From an uncultured Gallionellaceae bacterium (GTDB lineage: Bacteria; Pseudomonadota; Gammaproteobacteria; Burkholderiales; Gallionellaceae), in NCBI GenBank assembly GCA_903847155.1, contig CAINCU010000014.1, forward strand, positions 62,001-126,000: 64,000 bases of DNA, given 5' to 3'. The translations under genes were made by a program, and so were the position numbers. The first letter of the stretch is position 1; every line of letters begins with the position of its first letter. The notes beneath the pieces are model-generated. The model saw only the letters and a list, made by a program, of their open reading frames with translations, did no database searches and was not told the DNA's origin. This document shows, piece after piece, positions 55,930 through 64,000 of the stretch.

Positions 55930-56264
55930 AGCTTGAACAGCGCGTCCACTTTCGCGGCGCAGATGAAATCGTTTTCGGACAGACCGCCGATGGCGTGGGT
56001 GGAATATTCCACGCGGCATTGGTTATAGCTGACGGACATATCGGGGTGGTGGTCTTCCTGGTGGGTCATCCAGGCCACGGCGTTGACGAAGGCGAGTACC
56101 TGATAATAATTCTTGAACTCGAAAGTCTTGCTGATGCGGTTGTCGCTCAGCGTCCAGCTATCGAGTTGTTGCAGCAGGTTTTTCGCTTCATCCTGAGATA
56201 GTGGCGGCACGCCGCCTTCGCAGGGTTTACAGTTCTTGTTGGTCAGATCGCAGACAGTTGCCAT
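55926..56264 (-). CDS. phhB: Pterin-4a-carbinolamine dehydratase
   Basis: Recycles the oxidised pterin cofactor of aromatic hydroxylases; also called PCD/DCoH. 112 residues with the family core FKNYYQVLAFVNAVAWMTHQEDHHPDMSVSYNQC, including the HHP active-site histidines. It is transcribed after the cytochrome c gene and overlaps rsgA. No phenylalanine hydroxylase gene is in the window. Confidence 0.92.
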   Translation of the reverse strand: MATVCDLTNKNCKPCEGGVPPLSQDEAKNLLQQLDSWTLSDNRISKTFEFKNYYQVLAFVNAVAWMTHQEDHHPDMSVSYNQCRVEYSTHAIGGLSENDFICAAKVDALFKL

Positions 56265-56271
56265 GATAGCC

Positions 56272-56607
56272 TCACTTGAAGTGGTAGTAGGTTTGGTTCA
56301 GATGTGCCGCGAGGTCTTGCTCTTCCTGCGCGGAAAGGTGTGCTCCCACAGCACCGGAGCAGAATTTGATGCGGGGTATGAGTTCGCCAGCACTACGCAC
56401 GATGCGATCCGGGCGGGTGAAAATGGCACTGCCGTCACCGCCCACTTTGCCTTTGTGGCAGCTATCGCATTCGTATTGGGCGAACAGTTTCTTGCCGTGG
56501 TTGGCATTGCCGCTGGCGAAGGGGGTTGCCTGTGCGGTGCTGGCGGCGACCAGCAACAGAAAAAATATTTTCTCATTTGCTCGTTCCCAGTTGTTGCAGA
56601 TGCGCAA
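56272..56607 (-). CDS. Small c-type cytochrome, start region probably frameshifted
   Basis: Class I cytochrome c with one haem site, CDSCHKGK, a distal region PRIKFC and a helical end (EQDLAAHLNQTYYHF). A signal peptide (IFFLLLVAASTAQA) precedes it. The only normal start in the correct frame is a TTG at 56607 within the protease gene. An ATG overlapping the protease stop (ATGA) is one base out of frame: ATGAGAAAATATTT. With one more A it would read MRKIFFLLLVA, the expected start. This looks like a one-base deletion in an A-run or a sequence error. Confidence 0.75.
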   Translation of the reverse strand: MRICNNWERANEKIFFLLLVAASTAQATPFASGNANHGKKLFAQYECDSCHKGKVGGDGSAIFTRPDRIVRSAGELIPRIKFCSGAVGAHLSAQEEQDLAAHLNQTYYHFK

Positions 56608-57829
56608 TGCGGATCGGTGCGGGCGGATGAGATTCGTAGAAGGTGGCGTACAGGGGGTCGGGGGTCAGTGTCTTGGCGTTGTCCTGAAACAGCTTGACCA
56701 GCGCGCTCACCAGTTCGTTGGCATCGGTTTGTTGCGCTGCATATTCATCAGCCTCGAACTCGTGTTTGCGCGAATAGGCGGAGACGATGGGTTGCAGCAG
56801 GAAGGTGAATACCGGCAGTACCATGAAGAACAGCAGCAGCGCTATTGCGGTTGAGAGGGTGGTAACACCCAAGCCGACGAAGAACCAGTCGGTGTGCAGC
56901 AACTGCGCCAGCAGCCACAGAAAGCCCAAGCTGATTACAAAAGTGTAAGCGATGCGCTTGACTACATGGCGGCGCTTGAAATGGCCCAGTTCGTGCGCGA
57001 GAACAGCATCGACTTCGCCCGGGGTCAGGCGTTGCAGCAAGGTATCGAAAAATACGATGCGTTTGGTTTTGCCGAAGCCGGTGAAATAGGCGTTGCCGTG
57101 CGTGCTGCGTTTGCTGCCGTCCATCACGAACAAACCGCTGGCGGCAAAGCCGCATTTCTTCAGCAGCGCTTCGATACGTGATTTTTGCGCTTCGTCCTGC
57201 ATCGGTTCGAACTTGTTGAACAGCGGCGCGATGTATGTGGGGTAAATGAACAGCAGCAATAAATTGAAGGTGACCCACACGCCCCATACATACAGCCACC
57301 ACCAATCGCCCATGCGTCCCATCAGCCACAGTACGCCAAGCAGCAGCGGCAAACCGAGCACAATGCCGAGCAGCAGGCCTTTGAGCGCATCGAGCGCGTA
57401 CAGCTTGAGCGTCATTTTGTTGAAGCCGAAGCGCACTTCGATGTTAAAAGTGCGATAAAGATCGAATGGCATTTCCAATACCGATTGCAGAAGCAGTACC
57501 GCGACGATCAGGATCGTACCCTGCAGTAGCGCGCCGTTGAACGTGGCGAATGACCAGTTGCTCAACCACTGGATACCACCGCCCAGCGTGAAAGCCAGCA
57601 ACAGCGCAGCGTTGAATATTATCGTCAAAATGCCGAGATGGAGCAGGGCGCGGGTGTAGTCTGCAGCTTTCTGGTGGGCGGCAAGGTTGATCTGATCGCG
57701 GAAAGCGGCGGGCACTTCGGCACGATGTGCAGCGACATGGTCGAGTTGGCGGTATGCCAACCAGAGTTTGAGAGTCGTGTTTGAGAGCAGGGTGGCGACA
57801 AACAAGATGGTGAATTGGGATGTGGTCAT
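56573..57829 (-). CDS. M48 family zinc metalloprotease (Ste24/CAAX-protease type)
   Basis: A 418-residue membrane protease with about seven helices. The zinc motif HELGHFKRRH is near residue 280, and a downstream EFEADEYAAQ glutamate serves as the third ligand. Homologues cleave misfolded or prenylated membrane proteins; the bacterial substrate is unknown. It is divergent from orn, the cytochrome c gene follows, and the stop overlaps an ATG. Confidence 0.9.
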   Translation of the reverse strand: MTTSQFTILFVATLLSNTTLKLWLAYRQLDHVAAHRAEVPAAFRDQINLAAHQKAADYTRALLHLGILTIIFNAALLLAFTLGGGIQWLSNWSFATFNGALLQGTILIVAVLLLQSVLEMPFDLYRTFNIEVRFGFNKMTLKLYALDALKGLLLGIVLGLPLLLGVLWLMGRMGDWWWLYVWGVWVTFNLLLLFIYPTYIAPLFNKFEPMQDEAQKSRIEALLKKCGFAASGLFVMDGSKRSTHGNAYFTGFGKTKRIVFFDTLLQRLTPGEVDAVLAHELGHFKRRHVVKRIAYTFVISLGFLWLLAQLLHTDWFFVGLGVTTLSTAIALLLFFMVLPVFTFLLQPIVSAYSRKHEFEADEYAAQQTDANELVSALVKLFQDNAKTLTPDPLYATFYESHPPAPIRIAHLQQLGTSK

Positions 57830-57897
57830 GGTCGTTGGTTACCCGGCGTGGCTGTGCGACAATGCGCCCCACTTTTAATTGAGAACTAGCGCAGATT

Positions 57898-58443
57898 ATG
57901 GCACAAAATCAAAACAACCTCGTCTGGATAGACATGGAGATGACAGGGCTTTTGCCCGACACGGATCGCATCATCGAAGTGGCGCTGGTGATTACCGATG
58001 GCGACCTCAACACTGTTGCCGAAGCGCCGGTGCTGGTGGTGCATCAGCCCGACAACGTGCTCGACGGCATGGATAACTGGAATAAATCCACCCATGGTAA
58101 ATCCGGTCTGATCGACAAGGTTAAAGCTTCCACGCTGGATGATGTGATAGTGGAAGCGCAAATGCTGGAATTCCTTAAAGAGTATGTGCCGATCCGCACC
58201 TCGCCGATGTGCGGCAATTCCATCTGTCAGGATCGACGCTTCCTTGCGCGCTGGATGCCGAAGCTGGAGGATTATTTCCACTACCGCAATCTGGATGTGA
58301 GTACGCTCAAGGAATTGGCGAAACGCTGGAAACCGGAAGTGGCAAGCGCGCTGAAAAAACACGGCAAGCACGAGGCTTTGGCTGACATCTACGAATCGAT
58401 CGCCGAGATGAAGCATTACCGCGATAACTTTCTTAAACTTTAA
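57898..58443 (+). CDS. orn: Oligoribonuclease
   Basis: DEDDh 3'-5' exoribonuclease that finishes degradation of very short RNAs, including pGpG from c-di-GMP. 181 residues: WIDMEMTGL (DE), [11 protein letters not shown] (D), and RYNLDVST-like [18 protein letters not shown] with the C-terminal H/D region [15 protein letters not shown]. Divergent from the M48 protease. Confidence 0.96.
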   Translation: MAQNQNNLVWIDMEMTGLLPDTDRIIEVALVITDGDLNTVAEAPVLVVHQPDNVLDGMDNWNKSTHGKSGLIDKVKASTLDDVIVEAQMLEFLKEYVPIRTSPMCGNSICQDRRFLARWMPKLEDYFHYRNLDVSTLKELAKRWKPEVASALKKHGKHEALADIYESIAEMKHYRDNFLKL

Positions 58444-58478
58444 TTTCAGTAACCCACCACTTTGCCGATCACCGCCAG

Positions 58479-58721
58479 ATGAAACGAATTTTGCTCAAGC
58501 GCTGGAATCACTTGGGCGTGCAGGAAAAACTGCATATCCTGATTCAGGGTTCGCTGATCGTTATCTTCGTGGTTTCCACCAACTGGGTGATTGGTCGTTT
58601 CGAAAAACAGATTATCGCGCATGCCGAGCAACGTGCTTACGAAATGGCGGACGAGGCCATGTATCAGGCCAAGGAAAGCGGGCGCAACACCTTCAGATTG
58701 TATCAGCGCGTCGCATCTTGA
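58479..58721 (+). pseudogene. Internally deleted membrane diguanylate cyclase
   Basis: An 80-codon ORF that joins two unrelated protein ends. Residues 1-58 (LHILIQGSLIVIFVVSTNWVIG helix, FEKQIIAHAEQRAYE) look like the N-terminus of a membrane sensor. The last ~22 residues (ADEAMYQAKESGRNTFRLYQ) are the extreme C-terminus of a GGDEF domain, immediately followed by the stop. Everything between, including the GGDEF active site, is missing but the frame is kept. It overlaps the next gene's TTG start by four bases. Confidence 0.7.
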
Positions 58722-59788
58722 AACATCTGCTAGTCGATATTTCCGCGCACGGTTTCGGTCATGTCGCGCAGACCGCGCCAGTGGTAAATATAGTGGCGCA
58801 CGCGAATCCCGATCTGCGCATCACGCTGCGCTCCGCCGCACCGATTGCGCTCCTTAAGCAACGTTTCACCTGCGAATTCGATCACGTTCCGCTCGCACTC
58901 GATTTCGGCATGGCGATGGTCAATGCGGTGGAAGTCGATGTGCCGCGCAGCATCGCGGCTTACCGCGAATATCATACCGATTGGCAAACCAAAGTGGCTC
59001 GTGCAGCAGAGCAGATGAGCACGCTGCAACCCGATCTGCTGCTTGCCAACGTGCCTTATCTTTCGCTGGCGGCGGCGCATGCCGCGCAAATTCCCGCCGT
59101 GGCGATGTGCTGCCTGAACTGGGCGGACATCTACCGACACTATGCGCCGCAGGATGCCGAGAGCCGCACCATTCATGGTCAAATGCTGACTGCCTACCGT
59201 AGCGCGCAAACTTTCCTCAAAGTGCAACCGACCATGCCTATGCCTGAACTGGGCAATACGCAGGAGATCGTGCCGATTGCCCAGTTGGGATGCAATCGGC
59301 GCGAGCAGATCGAAGTGCAATGCGGATTGAACGCTGGCGAAAGATTGGTATTGATTGCACTGGGTGGCATCGAATTCCGCTTGCCAATGCAGCACTGGCC
59401 GCGCCTTCCCGGCGTACGTTGGCTGATACCGCAAGCGTGGCACACTCAGCGCGAAGACATGATTGCGTTCGAGTCGCTGGATATGAGTTTCAGCGATGTG
59501 CTGGCATCTGCCGATGCCGTGCTAACCAAGCCTGGTTACGGCACGTTTGCCGAAGCCGCCTGTGGCGGCATTCCCGTGTTGTATGTATCGCGCGGCGAAT
59601 GGCCGGAACAGCCGTATCTGGTGGCGTGGTTGCAGCAGCATGGTGTGTGCCGCGAAGTGACGAATGAACAGTTCATGAACGGTGATTTGACGGAGGCGTT
59701 AAGGCTGTTGTGGAACCAGCCCAAGCCGCAAGTGCCGGATGCGAGTGGCGCTGCCGAGGCAGCCGCGATCATTGCCAAATATTTGTAA
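58718..59788 (+). CDS. GT-B-fold glycosyltransferase-like protein
   Basis: A 356-residue protein beginning MKHLLVDISAHGFGHVAQTAPV, the G-x-GHxxQ signature at the N-terminus of GT-B (GT1/GT28-like) enzymes, and ending with KPGYGTFAEAACGGIPVLYVSRGEWPEQPYL, the donor-binding region. No signal peptide or membrane helix. The specific sugar and acceptor are unknown. It starts at TTG 58718, overlapping the stop of the deleted cyclase, so its translation probably relied on that gene. Convergent with hemH. Confidence 0.75.
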   Translation: MKHLLVDISAHGFGHVAQTAPVVNIVAHANPDLRITLRSAAPIALLKQRFTCEFDHVPLALDFGMAMVNAVEVDVPRSIAAYREYHTDWQTKVARAAEQMSTLQPDLLLANVPYLSLAAAHAAQIPAVAMCCLNWADIYRHYAPQDAESRTIHGQMLTAYRSAQTFLKVQPTMPMPELGNTQEIVPIAQLGCNRREQIEVQCGLNAGERLVLIALGGIEFRLPMQHWPRLPGVRWLIPQAWHTQREDMIAFESLDMSFSDVLASADAVLTKPGYGTFAEAACGGIPVLYVSRGEWPEQPYLVAWLQQHGVCREVTNEQFMNGDLTEALRLLWNQPKPQVPDASGAAEAAAIIAKYL

Positions 59789-59799
59789 TTATTGCGTAG

Positions 59800-60888
59800 C
59801 TAGCGCTTTGCGCCCAACGCCAGCGCACGCAATCTGCCTTGCTCCGACTCCGTCGCATCCGACTCGATTAGCCAGCCGTGCAGATTGTCCATCACCAGAT
59901 CGGTCAGTGCGTGTATCCAGTCGGCACGCTGGTTGAGGCAGGGGATGTAGCGATACTCGCCGCCGCCCGCGTGCTGAAAATCTTCGCGGCCTTCCATTGC
60001 AATCTCTTCCAGCGTTTCCAGACAATCGGCCACGAAGCCGGGGCACACCACATCCACACGTTTAACTTTCTGCGCGCCCCATGCCTTGAGCGTGGCGGTG
60101 GTATAGGGTTTCAGCCATTCGGCCTTGCCGAAGCGTGATTGAAAGCTGATGCCGAATTGTGTTTCGTCCAAGCCCAATGCCTGCGTCAGCAAGCGTCCCG
60201 TTTTTAGACATTCGCAATGGTAGGGGTCGCCTTTGTCCAGCGTGAATTGCGGCAGACCGTGAAAGCTCAGCAGCAGCTTTTCTGGTCTGCCATGCTGCGT
60301 CCAGTAATCGCTGATGTTGTTCGCCAGCGCCTTGATGTAGCCGGGGTGATCGTGAAAGTGCTTGATGGTGCGCAGCGCGGGTGTGTTGCGCATCTGCTGC
60401 ATTTCACTGAACACGATGTCATTCACCGTGGCGGTGGCGCTGGCGGCGTATTGCGGATATAGCGGCACGACGAGGATGCGCTGGCAGTTCTGTTCTTTTA
60501 ACTTGCGCAACACGCTGGGTATCGACGGATTACCGTAACGCATGGCGTACTCGATCACCAGCGGCGCTTGCGTGCGCTGACTGAGCGCGCTTCGCAGCAA
60601 CGCGGTTTGCTGCTCGGTATGGACGCGCAACGGCGAACCTTCCGGCAGCCAAATAGTGGCATATTTTGCGGCGGATTTCTTCGGGCGCGTATTGAGGATG
60701 ATGCCGTTGAGGATCAGCCACCAGATGGCGCGCGGAATTTCCACCACGCGCGGGTCGCTGAGGAATTCTTTCAGATAAGCGCGCACCGCTTGCGGCGTGG
60801 GCGCATCCGGTGTGCCGAGGTTGATCAGCAGGATACCGGTTTTCGCTAGTGTGTCGTGGGAATGGGTAGGTTCAGTCAGATAGCGCAT
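59800..60888 (-). CDS. hemH: Ferrochelatase HemH
   Basis: Inserts iron into protoporphyrin [23 protein letters not shown] start, [15 protein letters not shown], the metal-binding LLSFHGLPQ His and [15 protein letters not shown] with the C-terminal [15 protein letters not shown]. 362 residues from the ATG at 60888 ([10 protein letters not shown]), 7 bases after the hrcA stop; the track start is nine codons earlier. hrcA-hemH adjacency is common in betaproteobacteria. Confidence 0.95.
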   Translation of the reverse strand: MRYLTEPTHSHDTLAKTGILLINLGTPDAPTPQAVRAYLKEFLSDPRVVEIPRAIWWLILNGIILNTRPKKSAAKYATIWLPEGSPLRVHTEQQTALLRSALSQRTQAPLVIEYAMRYGNPSIPSVLRKLKEQNCQRILVVPLYPQYAASATATVNDIVFSEMQQMRNTPALRTIKHFHDHPGYIKALANNISDYWTQHGRPEKLLLSFHGLPQFTLDKGDPYHCECLKTGRLLTQALGLDETQFGISFQSRFGKAEWLKPYTTATLKAWGAQKVKRVDVVCPGFVADCLETLEEIAMEGREDFQHAGGGEYRYIPCLNQRADWIHALTDLVMDNLHGWLIESDATESEQGRLRALALGAKR

Positions 60889-60895
60889 TATCGAT

Positions 60896-61915
60896 TCAGT
60901 ATTGTGAGAGCGCATTGCTCAACAGTTTTGCGGTGATATCCACAATCGGCACCACGCGCTCGTAGTTCATGCGTTTCGGGCCGACTACGGCGAGTGTACC
61001 GATGATCTTGCCGTCGGATGTATAAGGCGCACTCACCACGCTGCATTCGTCCAGCCCGATCAAACCGGATTCGTTGCCGACGAAGATATGCACACCCGGG
61101 GCATGCCTTCCGGCATCCAGCAATTGCAGTAATTCGGTCTTCTGCTCGAACATATTGAACAGATTACGCAACTGATTCATGTTGGCGGAAAGGTCGTTGA
61201 TGTGCAACAGGTTGCGCTCGCCGCTGATGACGTAATCCTCGCTCTTGCGCGCGATGGCTTCGTCGCTGGCCGCCATCGCCGCACTCATCAGCGCGGTCAT
61301 ATCGTGCTGCAGCTGGCGCAGCTCGTTTTGCATGCGCCGATGGATATCGCCGAACCCGAGGTCGGCGTAATGCTGGCTCAGGAAGTTTCCTGCCTCAGTG
61401 AGTTGCGTCTGGCTGTATTCCTTGTGTGTCACCAGCACGCGGTTCTCCACCTCGCCGTCCGGCATCACGATGATAAGCAGCACCCGTTTTTCCGACAGGC
61501 GCAGAAACTCGATCTGGCGCACGGTGATGGCGGCGCGTTTGGGGGTGGCGACCACTCCGGCGAACTGGGTGAGTTCGGATAACAGATTGGAAGCTTGGGT
61601 CAGCAAACGCGTCGGGTTGCTCGGCTGCAACTGGTTTTCCAGTTGTTGTACACGCGCTTCGGACAGCGGCTGCACCACCATCAAGGTGTCGATGAACAGG
61701 CGGTAGCCCAACGCCGTCGGCACGCGCCCGGCAGAAGTATGCGGACTGGCGACTAGTCCCATTGCTTCCAGATCGGCCATCACATTGCGGATGGTGGCCG
61801 GGCTGACTTCCAGACCGGAGAACTGCTGCAAAGCGCGCGAGCCCACCGGCTGACCGTCGCTGACATAGCGTTCCACCAGAGTTTTCAGCAGGATTTGTGC
61901 GCGATCATTGAGCAT
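60896..61915 (-). CDS. hrcA: Heat-shock repressor HrcA
   Basis: Repressor that binds CIRCE operators of groESL/dnaK and needs GroEL for activity. 339 residues: an N-terminal winged helix ([23 protein letters not shown]...[12 protein letters not shown]) and a GAF-like C-terminal domain. No CIRCE element is visible in the window. hemH follows. Confidence 0.94.
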   Translation of the reverse strand: MLNDRAQILLKTLVERYVSDGQPVGSRALQQFSGLEVSPATIRNVMADLEAMGLVASPHTSAGRVPTALGYRLFIDTLMVVQPLSEARVQQLENQLQPSNPTRLLTQASNLLSELTQFAGVVATPKRAAITVRQIEFLRLSEKRVLLIIVMPDGEVENRVLVTHKEYSQTQLTEAGNFLSQHYADLGFGDIHRRMQNELRQLQHDMTALMSAAMAASDEAIARKSEDYVISGERNLLHINDLSANMNQLRNLFNMFEQKTELLQLLDAGRHAPGVHIFVGNESGLIGLDECSVVSAPYTSDGKIIGTLAVVGPKRMNYERVVPIVDITAKLLSNALSQY

Positions 61916-61991
61916 GGCGTGGATTCTAGCATCCAGAATAAATCCGCATTGTTGAATAGCCGCAAAACGTGATTTTTAAAGTCGCCTGCTC

Positions 61992-62060
61992 CGCAACGCC
62001 CGTCAATTGGCAATCTACGCCATAGGTGCGATGGAGATGCCCGAATTAATTGGCTTGCAG
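61992..62060 (-). repeat. Dispersed repeat copy G
   Basis: Minus-strand reading GCAAGCCAATTAATTCGGGC, ATCTCCAT, then GTAGATTGCCAATTGACGGGC and GTTGCGG. A complete but diverged unit in the 360-bp hrcA/62277 gap; the remainder of the gap has no gene. Confidence 0.8.
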
Positions 62061-62276
62061 GCAAGTGGTGTTTTGTAAAATGAGTTTATTTTCGCCGCAA
62101 CGCCGCATTGATTTGCTATCCGGTTCGCAAGTCGCAGTCCGCAAGCATAATTATGGGAATCTAATCATTGACTAAGTTATACACCAGCAATACATTGGGG
62201 GTAGCTTTCCGCGTCAATTTATGGGGAAACGTTCGATTGCACAGTCCTTTGAACCAAATTGACTAAATACGCACCT

Positions 62277-64000
62277 ATGAAATTTTTCAGCGTTTATGGA
62301 TTTGCATTCATTTTCCTTGGCTGGTTTACCTCGGCCATTGCGGGTACGGCACAGCAAGAAAACCTGATCGATCTCCAACTTCGCTGGCATCACCAATTTC
62401 AGTTTGCGGGCTACTACGCGGCCGTGGAAAAGGGCTTCTATCAAGAAGAGGGACTGACCGTCCGACTGCATGCGGGCGACCCGGCACATCAACCTGTTCC
62501 AGAAGTGTTGTCCGGCCGTGCGCAGTATGCCGAAGGCAACAGTGAAGTTCTTTATCAGCGACTGCAGGGCAAGCCTCTTGTAGCACTCGCAGCAATATTT
62601 CAGCATTCTCCTTCGGTACTGCTGACACTTAAGGATTCTGGAATCAATTCGGTGCAAGACCTCATCGGCAAGAAAGTAATGCTGATGAACGTGACAGAAG
62701 ATGCAGACTTTCTGAGTATGTTCCTGAGCGAAGGCGTATCGCTCTCACAGCTGCACGTTTTGCCCAGCAGTTATGACCTGAATGATCTTACCTCAGGAAA
62801 AGTCGATGCTTTCAATTCCTATCTCACCAATGAGCCGTACTTTCTTACGCAGCGCAAAATCGCCTATAACGTAATCGACCCGAGCAACTACCGGATAGAT
62901 TTTTACAGCGATATTTTGTTCACCTCCGAGGCTGAACTGAGAGACAACCCGAAACGTGTCGCAGCTTTACGCCGTGCCACGCTTAAGGGTTGGCGCTATG
63001 CCATGGATCACCCGAATGAAATCATCGATCTGCTGATCAATAAATATCATGTCGAAAAGACCAGGGAGCATTTGGAATTTGAAGCGGCTGAGATGCGGAA
63101 GCTGATCTTTCCCGACCTGGTCGAAATTGGCCACATGAATCCCGGGCGCTGGCAGCATATGGCGGACACCTTCGTGAAGGTGGGCTTGAGCAAGGCGGAC
63201 TACTCACTTGACGGATTCATCTATGACCCTACACCCAGACACTTGCCTGACTGGGTGCTGGATATTCTGGTTGCGGTAGCCACCGTACTTATTGCCGTTT
63301 CATTTTTTACATATTACTTGCAGCGGTTGAATCGCCACCTTGCAAGCGCCCAAAACACGCTAGGGAAGAGTGAGGAACGTCTCCGCCTTGCACTTAGTGC
63401 AGCTAACCAAGCCTGGTTTGACCTCACTGTTCCGACTGGAGAAGTTTCCATCAGCCCGGAATTTCCAAAAATGCTGGGCTATGATCCTGATGAATTCCAC
63501 GCCAGCTTGCAGGATTGGCAAGACAATTTGCACCCTGATGATAAAGAAGCTGTCCTAACAGTATTTCGTGAAGGTCTGCGGAGTGGTGGTCCGGCGACCA
63601 TGGAATATCGGAGGCGAAAAAAAGATGGAGGCTGGATCTGGTTAAGTTCGATTGGCAAGATTACCGAGTGGGGGCCACAGCACCAGCCACTCAGGATGAT
63701 CGGTATTCATACCAACATTAATGATCGCAAATTGCTGGAGCTTGAGCTTGAGCGCCAAGCCCACATTGATTACCTGACTGGGGTTTGCAATCGAGGTCAC
63801 TTTATGGAGAAGGCCGAACAAGAGTTCAGCCGTGCGGCACGTTACGGTAATCCACTTTCCATTCTTATGCTGGATATCGACTTCTTCAAGCAGGTCAATG
63901 ATTCACACGGACACAAGGTTGGTGACTTCGTACTTAAGAAGCTGGCAGAAGTTTGCAAGAAAACCTTGCGTGAGGTTGATGTCATCGGTCGCGTGGGCGG
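62277..64000 (+). CDS. NMT1/THI5-type sensor with PAS and GGDEF domains, truncated by window end
   Basis: Not in the ORF track because it runs off the end. It starts MKFFSVYGFAFIFLGWF (signal peptide), then a periplasmic NMT1/THI5-like binding domain (LQLRWHHQFQFAGYYAAVEKG...) to about residue 330. A membrane helix (DILVAVATVLIAVSFFTYYL) follows, then a PAS domain (ERLRLALSAANQAWFDL...; PAC motif GIHTNINDRK) and the start of a GGDEF domain (HIDYLTGVCNRGHF, LMLDIDFFKQVNDSHGH). The window ends at GRVG, just where the GGDEF motif should come. Probably a c-di-GMP signalling protein that senses a thiamine-precursor-like or other small ligand; the ligand is unknown. Confidence 0.85.
   Translation, partial: MKFFSVYGFAFIFLGWFTSAIAGTAQQENLIDLQLRWHHQFQFAGYYAAVEKGFYQEEGLTVRLHAGDPAHQPVPEVLSGRAQYAEGNSEVLYQRLQGKPLVALAAIFQHSPSVLLTLKDSGINSVQDLIGKKVMLMNVTEDADFLSMFLSEGVSLSQLHVLPSSYDLNDLTSGKVDAFNSYLTNEPYFLTQRKIAYNVIDPSNYRIDFYSDILFTSEAELRDNPKRVAALRRATLKGWRYAMDHPNEIIDLLINKYHVEKTREHLEFEAAEMRKLIFPDLVEIGHMNPGRWQHMADTFVKVGLSKADYSLDGFIYDPTPRHLPDWVLDILVAVATVLIAVSFFTYYLQRLNRHLASAQNTLGKSEERLRLALSAANQAWFDLTVPTGEVSISPEFPKMLGYDPDEFHASLQDWQDNLHPDDKEAVLTVFREGLRSGGPATMEYRRRKKDGGWIWLSSIGKITEWGPQHQPLRMIGIHTNINDRKLLELELERQAHIDYLTGVCNRGHFMEKAEQEFSRAARYGNPLSILMLDIDFFKQVNDSHGHKVGDFVLKKLAEVCKKTLREVDVIGRVG

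Overview
This 64 kb window looks like chromosomal DNA of a diazotrophic betaproteobacterium. The evidence is a canonical iscRSUA-hscBA-fdx-iscX operon, betaproteobacterial-type housekeeping genes (ftsYEX, mutS, trmJ, orn, rsgA, hemH, hrcA), moderately GC-rich coding DNA, and a nif region with NifA/sigma-54 control. The gene content would suit an iron-oxidising Gallionellaceae/Sideroxydans-like organism, but that is inference; no rRNA or other taxonomic marker is present. I see no tRNA, rRNA or CRISPR array.

Layout. 0-6.8 kb: the ftsY-ftsE-ftsX operon (minus), two M16 peptidases, rsmD-coaD and a 2[4Fe-4S] ferredoxin. 6.8-11.5 kb: an accessory stretch with a membrane-anchored unknown, a degenerate GGDEF protein, a repeat-rich coiled-coil protein with a broken partial duplicate, a solo CheB domain, a DUF4145 protein and three copies of a dispersed repeat. 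11.5-23 kb: mutS (with two repeat elements inserted in frame), suhB, trmJ, cysE, the ISC operon and dsbB. 23-36.9 kb: relics of cytochrome b561 and DUF2798 genes, a flavoprotein, fmdB, a DUF502 protein, aspS, a secreted RNase with a barstar inhibitor, nudB, nadA, an EEP hydrolase, a cardiolipin synthase, an Atm1-like ABC exporter, pbpG, lipA and sodB.

37-54.8 kb is the nitrogen-fixation and oxygen-protection region. First comes a decayed sigma-54 activator, then a sigma-54 promoter driving a NifX-like protein with cydP-cydA-cydB-cydX (cytochrome bd oxidase). An integrase relic follows. Then a NifA-box/sigma-54 promoter drives iscA-like, nifU, nifS, a 35-residue membrane ORF, nifV, cysE, a helical unknown, nifW, nifZ and nifM. 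A convergent operon from its own NifA/sigma-54 promoter carries nifB, a ferredoxin, nifO, a flavodiiron protein, a [2Fe-2S] ferredoxin, a Shethna FeSII-like protein, nifQ and draG. Structural nifHDK, nifEN and nifA are not in the window. Together these genes supply Fe-S clusters, homocitrate, molybdenum and NifB-co, and give three plausible layers of protection from oxygen: respiration by cytochrome bd, O2 reduction by the flavodiiron protein, and conformational protection by the FeSII-like protein.

55-64 kb: rsgA, phhB, a cytochrome c, an M48 protease, orn, a diguanylate cyclase reduced by internal deletion, a glycosyltransferase-like gene, hemH, hrcA and the start of an NMT1-PAS-GGDEF signalling protein that runs off the end.

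The most notable signals are: a dispersed palindromic repeat family with at least eight copies; two repeat elements translated inside mutS; paired 8-bp palindromes upstream of the cyd sigma-54 promoter beside a decayed activator; an rsmD gene without any normal start codon; an unannotated small membrane ORF inside the nif operon; and several single-base or internal-deletion pseudogenes.
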